NCBI GenBank assembly: GCA_018644935.1
Contig: JABGPL010000009.1
Location: 1-64,000 of the forward strand
DNA: 64,000 nt
Direction: 5' to 3'
From: Calditrichota bacterium
Lineage (GTDB): Bacteria > Electryoneota > AABM5-125-24 > Hatepunaeales > Hatepunaeaceae
The notes beneath the pieces were generated by a model. That model had not been told where the DNA came from, ran no database searches, and saw only the letters and a list, made by a program, of their open reading frames with translations. Both the position numbers and the translations under genes were made by a program. Position 1 is the first letter of the stretch, and each line of letters begins with the position of its first letter. Shown one piece after another: positions 7,055 to 16,350 of this stretch.

Positions 7055-10000
7055 TCACTTGAGAAGTACCATCTTCCTGGATGCGATATTTTCTCCAGCT
7101 TCTAATCTGTAGATGTAAACACCATTTGCGAGATTTTGTGCATCAAATGTGACTTGATGTGAACCAGAATTTTGCCTCCCATTCTGCAGTACATCCACCA
7201 GACGTCCCATCGTATCGTAAATACTCAATTTCACGTTTTCAACATGTGGAATTGAATACTTTATTGTGGTTGATGGATTAAATGGATTTGGCCAATTTGC
7301 TTCCAGCGCAAACTCTTCCGGAACTAAATTATGGTCACCAACACCAGACTCTTCAACAACTGTCATTGTTATCGGGATTACCATAAATCCTGGAGCGGCA
7401 TTGTACTCATATCTCAGGAAGACAGAGTAAGTATCAAAAGGTCTCAAACCTGATTCCACTCTAATATGTAAGGTAGTGTCCTGACCGGCGAGTAACACAC
7501 CTGAAATTGGTGTATATGATAACCAGGTAGTATTTACCTCCATTTCATAAACTGTCATTCTGTCAGCTGAGCTGTTACTTACTACTGCATTTAATGTCCA
7601 AACAGAACTATTCCATCTGTCAGTAACTGAAATTCCAGATGCCCGATCTTGTTCATCTGCAAAGAGGGGCGAAAGTAATTGAATTTCCTCTGTTACTGGA
7701 TTAAATCCGAACAAGGTCGGTACATCTTCATAAGTTGCATATAGCAGTAGCTTTAGACTATCTGGCTGATCATCGTACCATGCACAACCATACATTCTGA
7801 TGTAATCATCATCAAAACTTAATCTCCAATCATTTGTAAGATTCCCATCTGGATCGAAAGAGTAAAGACGGGTCACATCAACGGTATACTTGGTTCCTGT
7901 TGAGGGGTCAAGTGCAACATCCAAAGGTCTTGAAGGTGGAACCTCGAAACTATCCAATACTGCAAATTCAGAGCTGAACTGATATAGATGGTGGTCATAA
8001 GCACCCCAAATAGTTGAGCTCTCGCTATCATACGTCATGCCTCTGATACCCCAATTATCGATCCAGGGCTGAGCAATGCTGTCTACAAAAACCCCATCCC
8101 TATCGAAGCGATAAATTTCAGCATACAGATCAGACCGTTCTGATCCACCACCACTTACGTAAAACAGAGAATCAATAAAAGTTACCCCTACAATATGCCT
8201 GTTGCTGACCCTCGAAGTATCTTCGCCATCTATACCAACAATAGCGTTCGTGACATCCAATTCTAAAAAAGTATCCCAGAGATCATCACGGGCAACTTCC
8301 GGATTGTCAAATTCAATTGTACTGTTGAATTCGAGGGTTCCGTTTCCACTGTTAATTATTGGAACCCAAATGTCATTGGCATTATCATGTTCAATGTCTG
8401 TGTTAATACCTCCAAAATCGAGGGCGAATTCAGGATGCAGCATCGCAATATTGATTTCTACATCATCATCAGCATTAAACTCAAATCCCGTTATCGACGA
8501 ATCTAAGTAAAACTCTTTTCTGGCGGTGAATGTGTAGACAAAGCTTGTATCCACGAGCATCTCTGGAATCTCGTAGTAACCAGTGGAGTCAGTCATACCC
8601 CAAAAACCAAAATCAGTGATCACTAATGCATTCTCAAGCGAATCGCCTGTTGCAACATCAGTCACATAACCATGTACTGCTGCGGTTTCAAAGGACATCA
8701 GAGTGGTAAACTTGATTGCTCTTTCGGGTTCGATTGCAGAAGCACCGGGCGATAATTCATTCCAATAAATGTATTGCAATCCGGTGGTCAAATCTGCACT
8801 CCCAATACCAATGGTCGCGTAAGGAGTCTCACCGTAAGGATTTGCTCCCGACCGATGATCTTCGATCTCCAGGTACTGGAATTTTATATCTCCATCTCCT
8901 GTGAGAGTCGGGTGGAATTCCGGATCGTAAATGATTATTTCAAATGTTTCTGTAGGTGCCTGCCCCTGCATATTTCTAACAAGCCGCGACCACTCGATGA
9001 CGAATATGTCGTTTTCTTCGTCGTAATAAGTGAAGATCCCACTCCCATCAACGATCTTCAAATCATCCCAGAATGGGCATAACATTGCAGGCGCAACAAG
9101 TCCTCCAGGTATTGGTCTATTACACGCAGTGTATAAATCATCATGATCTCCGAACGCAGCCCAACCATTTGTGCAGATTGTTATCTCGCTAAACAACTCA
9201 CCATAGTACTGAAATTCAAACGGCAAATCGACTGTTGTGCTCAGGTCATAATCATTTCCTCTATCCTCTAGTTCAGTATTAACTCCCTCGCCTTCATGTG
9301 CAGGATCAATCTCGATCCACTCAAAAGTAGGAACTGCAAACCAATTAGTATCAAGATCGTCAAAACAGACATAGCCATATCCATCTGGTCCAAACGGATC
9401 ATCGGATTCAGGCACCCCAACTGGAAAAGAGAAAAATACTGTGTCAATAAATCCACTCTCGCTCGAAAGGGCTATTCCCAATTCAGCTAAACTACCCGCG
9501 AGATGAAAGGGATGTGCACTAATCGTAAACATACCGGTTGACTCACCAGATTCTTCTGATTCAATTACCTCATAACCTGATAACTCTTCGGGTATTTCAA
9601 TCGAGGAAGTATTGCTGAACAAAACCGCCGTTAACAACTCGGTTGCTTTAGTGCCTGAATTAGAAAGCGAAATTCTGAGTTCAGCCAATTCTCCTGGTGA
9701 AACAGGATTTTCAGACCAAGCCAAATCAAAGAATTCCATTTGAGGACCTTCAACAATGAATGAAACCGAACTATTCCATGTATCCTCACCTATTGACACC
9801 TCTAAATTAAATGCAGCCTGCGAAGAATGCTCAAATGCACCACCAATGCTAACTTCGAAATTTGCGGGAATACTTTCACCGGGTTCGGGGGCTGCTTCTG
9901 CTTGAAACTCACCTGCAATTACATCAAGAAAGGGCAGAGCAGGGGTGAGGACAGCAGTCAATTCACCTTCGGGAACAGCTGTGCCTAAATTAGCAATTCG

Positions 10001-12202
10001 GATGGTTAAACTCAATTCTTCAGTCGGATTGGCAATCCCATCTTCCTCATCATCATATTCGTATACTGACGCACCGATGAAGTGTTCTGTTTCTTCAATA
10101 GCTACATCCACAAAGTAGGTCATCAGGTTATGCCCTGAAACAGTTACCTGCACTTCGCCTTCGCGAGTAAATTCCGGATTGAGATGAAAAGCTGCAAATC
10201 CATCACTGTCCGTCCATGTTTTTATCTGGAACTCATCCGGTTTGTACAGGCAAACGAGGACATCTTCTGCTGGAATGTTTTCATCCTCATTCTCAAAAAG
10301 AACTTGAACAGAAACCTGACTTTCACCAGCTCTTAATTGTTCAGGATGATCTACTACCAATTGTTGAGGAACATCGGTGAAGTTATCAACAGCCGGATCA
10401 CCCATAAGATTATAGATGTAAGTATGGCACAACCAGTTTTCTGTGCGTGTACGATCATGGAGAATATCTCCTCGATCGAAATAGGTTTTATACAGTTCCG
10501 TTTTACCACGCATCATCATCCAGCCCTGAGTCCGGATATCTTCAACATACATACCTCGAACAGCACCTGAAACGAAAATATTGTTGTAATAGGTGTGAGT
10601 TGCGCCCCCTGTTCCGATGGCTCCAATTGCCCCGCCAGCTTGAGACCACATAAACCGTTCTGTGTATGCCCATTCATCATATGCGTGTTCAAGGAAATCG
10701 CCAGTATTGCAGGTAGCAAGAATAACAAGGGGTAGCATTTGACCATTTCGAACAGCGTTAACTGCTCCCCTGCCAAATCCGTTCATCGCTTGCCAGCCAC
10801 GATATACAAAAAGTGAAATTCCAATATCTGTGAAATTCCGGTTAATAAAAGCTGATGGGTTAACTTCTTGTTGATTGCGGGAGCAGAGCAGTTGTTCGAC
10901 GGAATCAAATCCTTTTAACAAAAGCATGTCTTTTGTCCATAAAACCAGATTGTTTGCAGATGATCCGTTATCCCAATCAGTTGATGCAACAGCAGCCCTA
11001 CTTTGCCATCCAGCATGGCCATCATCACCGATAAATGGTATTGATTCGTACTGCACAGTCTTTTGCACCTGACGACGAAGCATATCACGCGTCAAGAATA
11101 CAAATCTACCCAATGCGACATCTGCAAGAACATCATCCCCTTCAAGGCAGGCATATTGGTGATCAGTTTCATATGGATTACCGACGTTTGCATGAACATA
11201 ACAAGCTATTTCATAGTCTCGGTCCGCATCACCGACAAGGATTACATACTCAGGAGGATTTTCACTTTCGTAATATTCTAATATCTCGCGTCGCAATGCG
11301 TCTCGATTTCTGGTGTTTCCCGATTGGTGAAGCACCACGCTCCAACCCATTCTGCGTCGCCACTCTATAAGAGGTTCAAGATCTTCAGCAATGCCGTTCC
11401 AGTTTCCAGTCACGTATAGAATTGATCCGGAAGCGTGCTCAAGATCACGAGGTGGAGCAGGAGGATTAAGAACGAGATTACTCATGATTTCGTAAGCGTA
11501 TTTTGAATTTTGTTTTCGCTCTGGATTATTGACAAGATTTATCCTGTTCTCTTCAGAATTAAAATCCAAATTAAAATTAAGTGAATCAATGATCTGTATC
11601 TGATTTGTCTGAGGGTTCCATCTCACCGGATTTACAACAACCGACACAACTCGATACCCCCGCATGATGGCTGGTTTACCCACTTTTACTATATCAGGTG
11701 GCCAGAAACCGTCAGCGCCAACTTCGGATTTTACATTCCAGATTTCTTTTATCAGATCATCATCTGATAAATTATTCAAGCTGTTAACCACTGACTGAGA
11801 TGCACCCGTTGTTAGATCATCTCTGACTGGATTTGGTGTAGAGTTTGATAAAAATCTTGTGGAGAGATTTTCGATTACCGCGCCAATTCCCGATTGGGGA
11901 GGAACGTTAACATATCTGATTATTGAGGGTAGATCTGGTTGACCAATAGAGCTAATTGACGGCTCGCCGTCAATAAAATATCTCTGATAATTAGTACCAG
12001 AGATCTCTATGTCTTCATTTTCAAGATCAGGGATATGGAATTGCATGTTTAATGACAGGTCGTTACTATTTTTGACCTGTAGGGAGGATTGGCTTTGTAA
12101 CATTAACTCATTCGAAAAAGCATTTTGAAAACACAAAGTTAATGCAAACAATAACCCAAATAGTGATTTCGGGAAAAAGAAGTTTCTGCAAATGACACTC
12201 AT
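7055..12202 (-). CDS. C25 (gingipain)-like peptidase with T9SS sorting domain
   Basis: A 1715-residue secreted protein. Order: signal peptide, propeptide-like region to about 250, a gingipain-like catalytic region (about 265-620) including LYVTGNW, YVILVGDAD, ALGRF and LATCNTGDF with the expected nucleophile C502 (1719-residue numbering), then CARDB/Ig-like repeats, a carboxypeptidase-regulatory-like domain (VHGYVTDVATGDSLENA), further beta domains, and a C-terminal sorting domain beginning WPNPFNPSTT. The usual catalytic GHG histidine block reads YRGW (W474), so activity is uncertain. Start: a TTG lies 12 bases upstream, but ATG at 12202 has GGGAG at good spacing. It converges with the nucleotidyltransferase gene and stands alone. 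A cell-surface or secreted role is inferred. Confidence 0.85.
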   Translation of the reverse strand: MSVICRNFFFPKSLFGLLFALTLCFQNAFSNELMLQSQSSLQVKNSNDLSLNMQFHIPDLENEDIEISGTNYQRYFIDGEPSISSIGQPDLPSIIRYVNVPPQSGIGAVIENLSTRFLSNSTPNPVRDDLTTGASQSVVNSLNNLSDDDLIKEIWNVKSEVGADGFWPPDIVKVGKPAIMRGYRVVSVVVNPVRWNPQTNQIQIIDSLNFNLDFNSEENRINLVNNPERKQNSKYAYEIMSNLVLNPPAPPRDLEHASGSILYVTGNWNGIAEDLEPLIEWRRRMGWSVVLHQSGNTRNRDALRREILEYYESENPPEYVILVGDADRDYEIACYVHANVGNPYETDHQYACLEGDDVLADVALGRFVFLTRDMLRRQVQKTVQYESIPFIGDDGHAGWQSRAAVASTDWDNGSSANNLVLWTKDMLLLKGFDSVEQLLCSRNQQEVNPSAFINRNFTDIGISLFVYRGWQAMNGFGRGAVNAVRNGQMLPLVILATCNTGDFLEHAYDEWAYTERFMWSQAGGAIGAIGTGGATHTYYNNIFVSGAVRGMYVEDIRTQGWMMMRGKTELYKTYFDRGDILHDRTRTENWLCHTYIYNLMGDPAVDNFTDVPQQLVVDHPEQLRAGESQVSVQVLFENEDENIPAEDVLVCLYKPDEFQIKTWTDSDGFAAFHLNPEFTREGEVQVTVSGHNLMTYFVDVAIEETEHFIGASVYEYDDEEDGIANPTEELSLTIRIANLGTAVPEGELTAVLTPALPFLDVIAGEFQAEAAPEPGESIPANFEVSIGGAFEHSSQAAFNLEVSIGEDTWNSSVSFIVEGPQMEFFDLAWSENPVSPGELAELRISLSNSGTKATELLTAVLFSNTSSIEIPEELSGYEVIESEESGESTGMFTISAHPFHLAGSLAELGIALSSESGFIDTVFFSFPVGVPESDDPFGPDGYGYVCFDDLDTNWFAVPTFEWIEIDPAHEGEGVNTELEDRGNDYDLSTTVDLPFEFQYYGELFSEITICTNGWAAFGDHDDLYTACNRPIPGGLVAPAMLCPFWDDLKIVDGSGIFTYYDEENDIFVIEWSRLVRNMQGQAPTETFEIIIYDPEFHPTLTGDGDIKFQYLEIEDHRSGANPYGETPYATIGIGSADLTTGLQYIYWNELSPGASAIEPERAIKFTTLMSFETAAVHGYVTDVATGDSLENALVITDFGFWGMTDSTGYYEIPEMLVDTSFVYTFTARKEFYLDSSITGFEFNADDDVEINIAMLHPEFALDFGGINTDIEHDNANDIWVPIINSGNGTLEFNSTIEFDNPEVARDDLWDTFLELDVTNAIVGIDGEDTSRVSNRHIVGVTFIDSLFYVSGGGSERSDLYAEIYRFDRDGVFVDSIAQPWIDNWGIRGMTYDSESSTIWGAYDHHLYQFSSEFAVLDSFEVPPSRPLDVALDPSTGTKYTVDVTRLYSFDPDGNLTNDWRLSFDDDYIRMYGCAWYDDQPDSLKLLLYATYEDVPTLFGFNPVTEEIQLLSPLFADEQDRASGISVTDRWNSSVWTLNAVVSNSSADRMTVYEMEVNTTWLSYTPISGVLLAGQDTTLHIRVESGLRPFDTYSVFLRYEYNAAPGFMVIPITMTVVEESGVGDHNLVPEEFALEANWPNPFNPSTTIKYSIPHVENVKLSIYDTMGRLVDVLQNGRQNSGSHQVTFDAQNLANGVYIYRLEAGENIASRKMVLLK

Positions 12203-12546
12203 AATTACTCCCAACGGCGAAGGTGGTTAAACTCAAATTGGATGCTAAACGGATCGGAATTATTTATGAAAAGTTAAATAATTTCAACTAACCCCACAAC
12301 CTATAAATCAGATTTTGCAAGAATCACGCCATTCACCTTATATTTAATTAACAATATTTTAGGTTAATTTCAATATAAACATTAAATTCAACTGACGCAC
12401 AATGTGCATGTTATATATATCTATTGCATTGCCAATAAATGTCGTATATGTAAAAGCACATGGTGGTGATATGTTCAGTCATGGCTTGACAGCTATGATA
12501 GAATACCCTAAGTTATAACTCTTGATTAAGATTTTGGATAAAAAAG
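12203..12546. other. Divergent intergenic region
   Basis: About 340 AT-rich bases between the divergent C25-like gene and the isoprenyl synthase gene. It should hold both promoters. A possible plus-strand promoter is listed separately; no repeat or RNA was recognised. Confidence 0.5.
12486..12514 (+). promoter_or_regulatory. Possible sigma-70-type promoter
   Basis: A perfect -35 TTGACA (12486-12491) is followed after 17 bp by a weak -10 TAAGTT, about 32 bp before the isoprenyl synthase start. The -10 match is poor and FCB promoters can differ. Confidence 0.3.
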
Positions 12547-13644
12547 ATGAAATCATTAGAAAAAAGTAACTTCTTCAAACAACTTGAGCTTCGCAGCCAG
12601 TGGATGAAGGAGTATATTCTCGATGAACGATTTGTATCCAGGTTTCATCCTGAAGATATTAGATGGGCCGTCACATCATATGTAACATATGGTGGGAAAA
12701 GGCTTAGGCCTGCGATACTTCTATTCTCCTGTGGTGCCGTCGGGGGAGATGAGGAGACCGCAATCCCGGCAGCAGCGGCCGTTGAGATATTCCATACATG
12801 GACTCTCGTACATGATGATATAATTGACAGAGATCCATTACGCAGAGGATCTGCAACCGTCCATCAACACTACTCTGATATAACAAGAGATGGCTCAGGA
12901 TCGATCAATCTTAGCGAGATAGATGCAAGTCACTACGGCAGTTCAATTGCCATTTTAACCGGTGATATCCAGCATGGCTGGGGAATCAGCATGATGGCTG
13001 AACTATCAACAGAGAAGGGTCTTGATGCAAATGTTACTCTTGATCTTATAAATGAGTTAGACACTCGTGTGCTAAATACTTTGGTTGAGGGTGAAGTTCT
13101 CGACATTCAATATGCACATCTTGATATTGAATCTCTATCCCCGGAAAAAATTGAGAAAATGCTTTGGAAAAAAACCGGCGCATTATACGAATTCTGTGGT
13201 AGGGCAGGGGCAATGATTGGATTACAGACTCGAGACGATCCTAAGGTTGATGCTGTTGCCAACTTCGCAACATTATGTGGAACTGCATTTCAGCTGCAAG
13301 ATGATATTCTGGGAATTGTTGGAAAAGAAAAATCTCTGGGTAAACCAGTTGGCTCAGATTTACGAGAGGGGAAAAGAACTCTCGTGTTGTATCGGGCATA
13401 CCACAACGCTAATCCAGCACAACAACAAAAATTTATGCACGTTTTGGGAAATCCGAATGCTTCAAATGATGAAGTTGTAGAGATAATTAATTTGATGAGA
13501 GACCTCGGAGGGGTTGATTGGGTCAAAAACCGTGCGACGAAGTTGATTGAGGATGCGAGAACACATCTTGATATTCTGCCCGAAAGTAAATACAAAGATC
13601 TCCTGTGGCAATGGTCAGAATTCATGATAAATCGCGAATTCTAA
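12547..13644 (+). CDS. Polyprenyl (trans-isoprenyl) diphosphate synthase
   Basis: A 365-residue member of the IspA/IspB family, which condenses isopentenyl diphosphate onto allylic diphosphates to make isoprenoid chains for quinones or the cell wall lipid carrier. Visible are GGKRLRP (about 58-64), the first aspartate-rich motif HDDIIDRD (D90, D91, D94) and the second motif LQDDILG (D252, D253). The second motif ends in Gly instead of the usual third Asp, as in several short-chain synthases. An insertion of about 20 residues after the first motif makes it longer than the 300-330 residues usual for the family. Chain length cannot be predicted. HPr follows 24 bp downstream, likely co-transcribed. 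Confidence 0.88.
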   Translation: MKSLEKSNFFKQLELRSQWMKEYILDERFVSRFHPEDIRWAVTSYVTYGGKRLRPAILLFSCGAVGGDEETAIPAAAAVEIFHTWTLVHDDIIDRDPLRRGSATVHQHYSDITRDGSGSINLSEIDASHYGSSIAILTGDIQHGWGISMMAELSTEKGLDANVTLDLINELDTRVLNTLVEGEVLDIQYAHLDIESLSPEKIEKMLWKKTGALYEFCGRAGAMIGLQTRDDPKVDAVANFATLCGTAFQLQDDILGIVGKEKSLGKPVGSDLREGKRTLVLYRAYHNANPAQQQKFMHVLGNPNASNDEVVEIINLMRDLGGVDWVKNRATKLIEDARTHLDILPESKYKDLLWQWSEFMINREF

Positions 13645-13668
13645 AAACAAAAACCTAAAGCAATACTA

Positions 13669-13935
13669 ATGATAAAGTCAGAAATTAGAATTCTCAATAA
13701 ACTTGGTTTGCATGCAAGACCAGCATCAAAATTGGTCAAAATTATCTCAATGAGCAATTCGGACGTTACATTGACTAAAGGCGGTCAGCGTGTTAATGCA
13801 AAGAGTATCCTCGGAGTTCTTCTTTTACAAGCAGAGTGTAATTCCATTGTGAAGCTAGAAATAAAGGGTCCGGATGAAGATCAACTCTTACAGCAGATTA
13901 CCGATCTTGTTAACAGTAAATTTGGTGAGGAATAG
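13669..13935 (+). CDS. ptsH: HPr family phosphocarrier protein
   Basis: A full-length 88-residue HPr. The active-site histidine is H15 in GLHARPA, and the regulatory serine S46 (AKSILGVL) is also present. In a PTS, HPr passes phosphate from enzyme I to sugar-specific EII; with HprK, Ser46 phosphorylation regulates carbon use or nitrogen-PTS-like functions. No enzyme I, EII or canonical hprK lies in the window, so a regulatory role is as likely as sugar uptake. It follows the isoprenyl synthase by 24 bp and precedes an Hpt-domain gene by 55 bp. Confidence 0.9.
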   Translation: MIKSEIRILNKLGLHARPASKLVKIISMSNSDVTLTKGGQRVNAKSILGVLLLQAECNSIVKLEIKGPDEDQLLQQITDLVNSKFGEE

Positions 13936-13990
13936 TTATTAGATTAATCATTAAGTGGTTTGAAACTCAAACTATCAGGATGCAAAAAGC

Positions 13991-14374
13991 ATGTCCAAAC
14001 TGAGAATAGGCAAACATCTCAGTGAAAGTAGTATTACCGAGATCCTCGACCTCTTGTTGAATGATGACAAAGATTTTTTAATCTCTTTGTTCAGAGATTA
14101 CATCAGTTCCACAGCTGAAAGAGTAATATCTTTGAGGGAGGATTTTGCCGCCTCAGATTTTGAAAGTATCTCCCTTACATCTCATGCTCACTCTGGATCA
14201 AGCGGCATAATCGGGGCTCACGTGATGCAGAGGTTATGTCACAGAATTGAGAGAAAGATTAAGGATGATACAAATGACGAGCTTCAAGAACTAATCGTAT
14301 CATTTGCCCAAATCGCCTCCGAGACTGAAAAAGACCTTAAAATAGTTATCGAGTATCTCGAGAACTTCCATTAA
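13991..14374 (+). CDS. Hpt (histidine phosphotransfer) domain protein
   Basis: A 127-residue, all-helical protein consisting of one Hpt domain. The motif is SLTSHAHSGSSGIIGA, where H65 is the probable phosphorylated histidine; the Lys usual in H.LKGS is replaced by Ser68. Such domains relay phosphate between hybrid histidine kinases and response regulators. No kinase or receiver gene is nearby, so its partners are encoded elsewhere. It may share a transcript with the HPr gene. It ends 24 bp from a convergent gene. Confidence 0.75.
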   Translation: MSKLRIGKHLSESSITEILDLLLNDDKDFLISLFRDYISSTAERVISLREDFAASDFESISLTSHAHSGSSGIIGAHVMQRLCHRIERKIKDDTNDELQELIVSFAQIASETEKDLKIVIEYLENFH

Positions 14375-14398
14375 GTTCCATAAAACTTTTACCATTCG

Positions 14399-15589
14399 TT
14401 AGAAATATACAGAAATCCTCCCGGTTACAGAGTAACTGCCTGAAGTAAACTGACCTTCAGCATCACCTAATGATGCCGCACCAAAAATCGTCATATCGGC
14501 ATTTTGCGAAATTGAAACATCGACTCTGGGATTTAAAAAGTAACTGCCATCATTACCTCCGAAAATAAACAAGCTCCCCTCAGCCAATTCCAAAAATGAC
14601 TGTTTAATCCCAACCATATATCGATACCGGCTTATCGGTTCACCAAATTGAATATACTCCATCCAGTCCCTGGCGGTGTAAGAGTCCGAATTTTGAGAAC
14701 GTTCATCATACATACCCTCAAACATTAAATACAGACCGTTCTCGAGAGTATAATCAAATCCAGTGACTATTCTCGAAAAGTTACTTTCTACTTCCATCAA
14801 ATTGAAGTTCCCTTCCATCCAAACGCCCATTCCGAAAAGAGAACCATTCAAATCCAAACCGAGAGCAGTTCTTTGTTGATTCAATATCTCATACGATTCC
14901 GAATCCAGCGAGGTTGAATCTTCAATATGATGGATAGTTAAGCCAATATCATAGCCAATTTTGCTGGCATGTGTTCCCAGTTTCAAGGCATAACCAGAGC
15001 TTGAGAGCTTCCTTCCAGGTACAATAATCCCAGAAAGATTTCCTCCAATTCCCCAGTTGTGATCGAGGCGCAGAGCATTGACACCTTCTTTCTCATAGGT
15101 TGGATCTAACATATCTTTACGATGAAAGAGATCAGTAGGATTAATTCCATACCCTGAACCCCAGCTTAATTGCTGACGTCCCGCTCGCAACCTCATACCT
15201 GAAAATCGCAAGGTCAGATAGGCATTATCAAGAAAAATCCTGTTTTTTTCTACCATAAATTCTGTAGGGATTCCCTTCCGGGTGAGATCCACAATGACCG
15301 TTTCCGGAAGATAGGATTTCAGATCATAATTAACATTGAGATGGTGAGAAATGAAGTTGACATTGCCCGTGAAGGTCAGCTCATCTCCTTGTCCTGCATC
15401 AATATTCACCCTTAGCTTTGAAGCATTACTTAAGTTATCATAGCCATCTTCAGTGTATTCCTGAAGTAACGTGTTCTCATAGTATCCGGATATTTCAATA
15501 CAACCACATTTACTGTTCATCGCAAATACAGATATAACTACAACTAAGGCAAGTGTTTGAAACCTGAAATGAAATCTTCTATTTGACAT
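14399..15589 (-). CDS. Outer-membrane beta-barrel protein of the RND/LolA-like operon
   Basis: About 396 residues with an N-terminal signal segment (TLALVVVISVFAM) and many alternating-hydrophobicity strands (for example AYLTLRFSGMRLRAGRQQLSWG), ending in aromatic residues VYF as outer-membrane barrels do. The RAGRQQLSWGSG block resembles DUF1302-type or porin-like proteins that accompany RND exporters. A longer frame opens at 15682, but the ATG at 15589 lies in a GGACAGAG context, gives a proper signal peptide, and overlaps the upstream LolA-like gene by 11 bases. It probably provides the outer-membrane exit or acceptor for the lipid or lipophilic cargo moved by the two upstream gene products. 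Confidence 0.75.
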   Translation of the reverse strand: MSNRRFHFRFQTLALVVVISVFAMNSKCGCIEISGYYENTLLQEYTEDGYDNLSNASKLRVNIDAGQGDELTFTGNVNFISHHLNVNYDLKSYLPETVIVDLTRKGIPTEFMVEKNRIFLDNAYLTLRFSGMRLRAGRQQLSWGSGYGINPTDLFHRKDMLDPTYEKEGVNALRLDHNWGIGGNLSGIIVPGRKLSSSGYALKLGTHASKIGYDIGLTIHHIEDSTSLDSESYEILNQQRTALGLDLNGSLFGMGVWMEGNFNLMEVESNFSRIVTGFDYTLENGLYLMFEGMYDERSQNSDSYTARDWMEYIQFGEPISRYRYMVGIKQSFLELAEGSLFIFGGNDGSYFLNPRVDVSISQNADMTIFGAASLGDAEGQFTSGSYSVTGRISVYF

Positions 15590-16331
15590 CTCTGTCCAAT
15601 GCCTCCTTGGTGAATATCCAGCCTTCAGGTTCGGATGCAAAGGTAACTGTTTGATACTGCATTGCTGTTTCCGAACCTTCACGATTATTAAGCATTACAA
15701 ATTTAAAGGCAATTTTCCGACCCTCAATCTCTCTAATATCACTGAGTACAAGAGTCTTCATCAGACCATCTGAATCGTAGTATTCTATTTTTCGTGACAG
15801 TGCATTTTCTCTACATGCCCAAATAAGTAAATGGTCATATGAAGGACCACTCTCAGTTGGTGTTAAGTGCAGCTTCACACAGGAGATGCTCTCAATGTCT
15901 TCAAATCCGATTAACTCTGCCGAATAATCTTCTGTCATATTACCCTGTGACATATCCTCATACGAGAAGTCCGATCCCATCACTTTTTGCTTGCGAGTAT
16001 GTCCGGCAAACTGTCTCGTCACGTCCCGCCGTTTCATGTAATACCAGATTACATCGCCACCCTCCCGCATTAGAATTTTATCTCCCTTAACGCGTGGTGG
16101 TGCTGTATATGCCATCAAACTGATGTCACCATTTTCAGCAGACCAGCTCTTCAGTGATAGTGTTCTCTTTGCGCCTGAAGATGTTGTAATGATCTGGTCC
16201 ACTTCCCCGACCATATGTTGTACTCGTTCGGCATCGTCAATTCTTTTTAACCATCCAGCTCCATCTTCCTGTGCATTTGCAGAAAGAAATAGCAATAGGA
16301 GGAGAACGGTACTCGATATTAACCATTTCAT
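15579..16331 (-). CDS. LolA-like outer membrane lipoprotein-sorting protein
   Basis: A 250-residue periplasmic protein with a clear signal peptide (ISSTVLLLLLFLSANA). The family hallmark is MGSDFSYEDM (about 127-136), together with the repeated strands of the LolA/LppX-like half-barrel that shields lipid chains (PRVKGDKILM, DVIWYYMK). Members of this group (COG2834) are regularly encoded beside RND exporters of the COG1033 type. It starts 19 bp after the RND gene and overlaps the barrel gene, so the three are one translational unit. Carriage of a lipid, lipoprotein or hydrophobic compound across the periplasm is inferred. Confidence 0.85.
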   Translation of the reverse strand: MKWLISSTVLLLLLFLSANAQEDGAGWLKRIDDAERVQHMVGEVDQIITTSSGAKRTLSLKSWSAENGDISLMAYTAPPRVKGDKILMREGGDVIWYYMKRRDVTRQFAGHTRKQKVMGSDFSYEDMSQGNMTEDYSAELIGFEDIESISCVKLHLTPTESGPSYDHLLIWACRENALSRKIEYYDSDGLMKTLVLSDIREIEGRKIAFKFVMLNNREGSETAMQYQTVTFASEPEGWIFTKEALDRDVK

Positions 16332-16350
16332 TTTGTATCTCCGTTAAATT

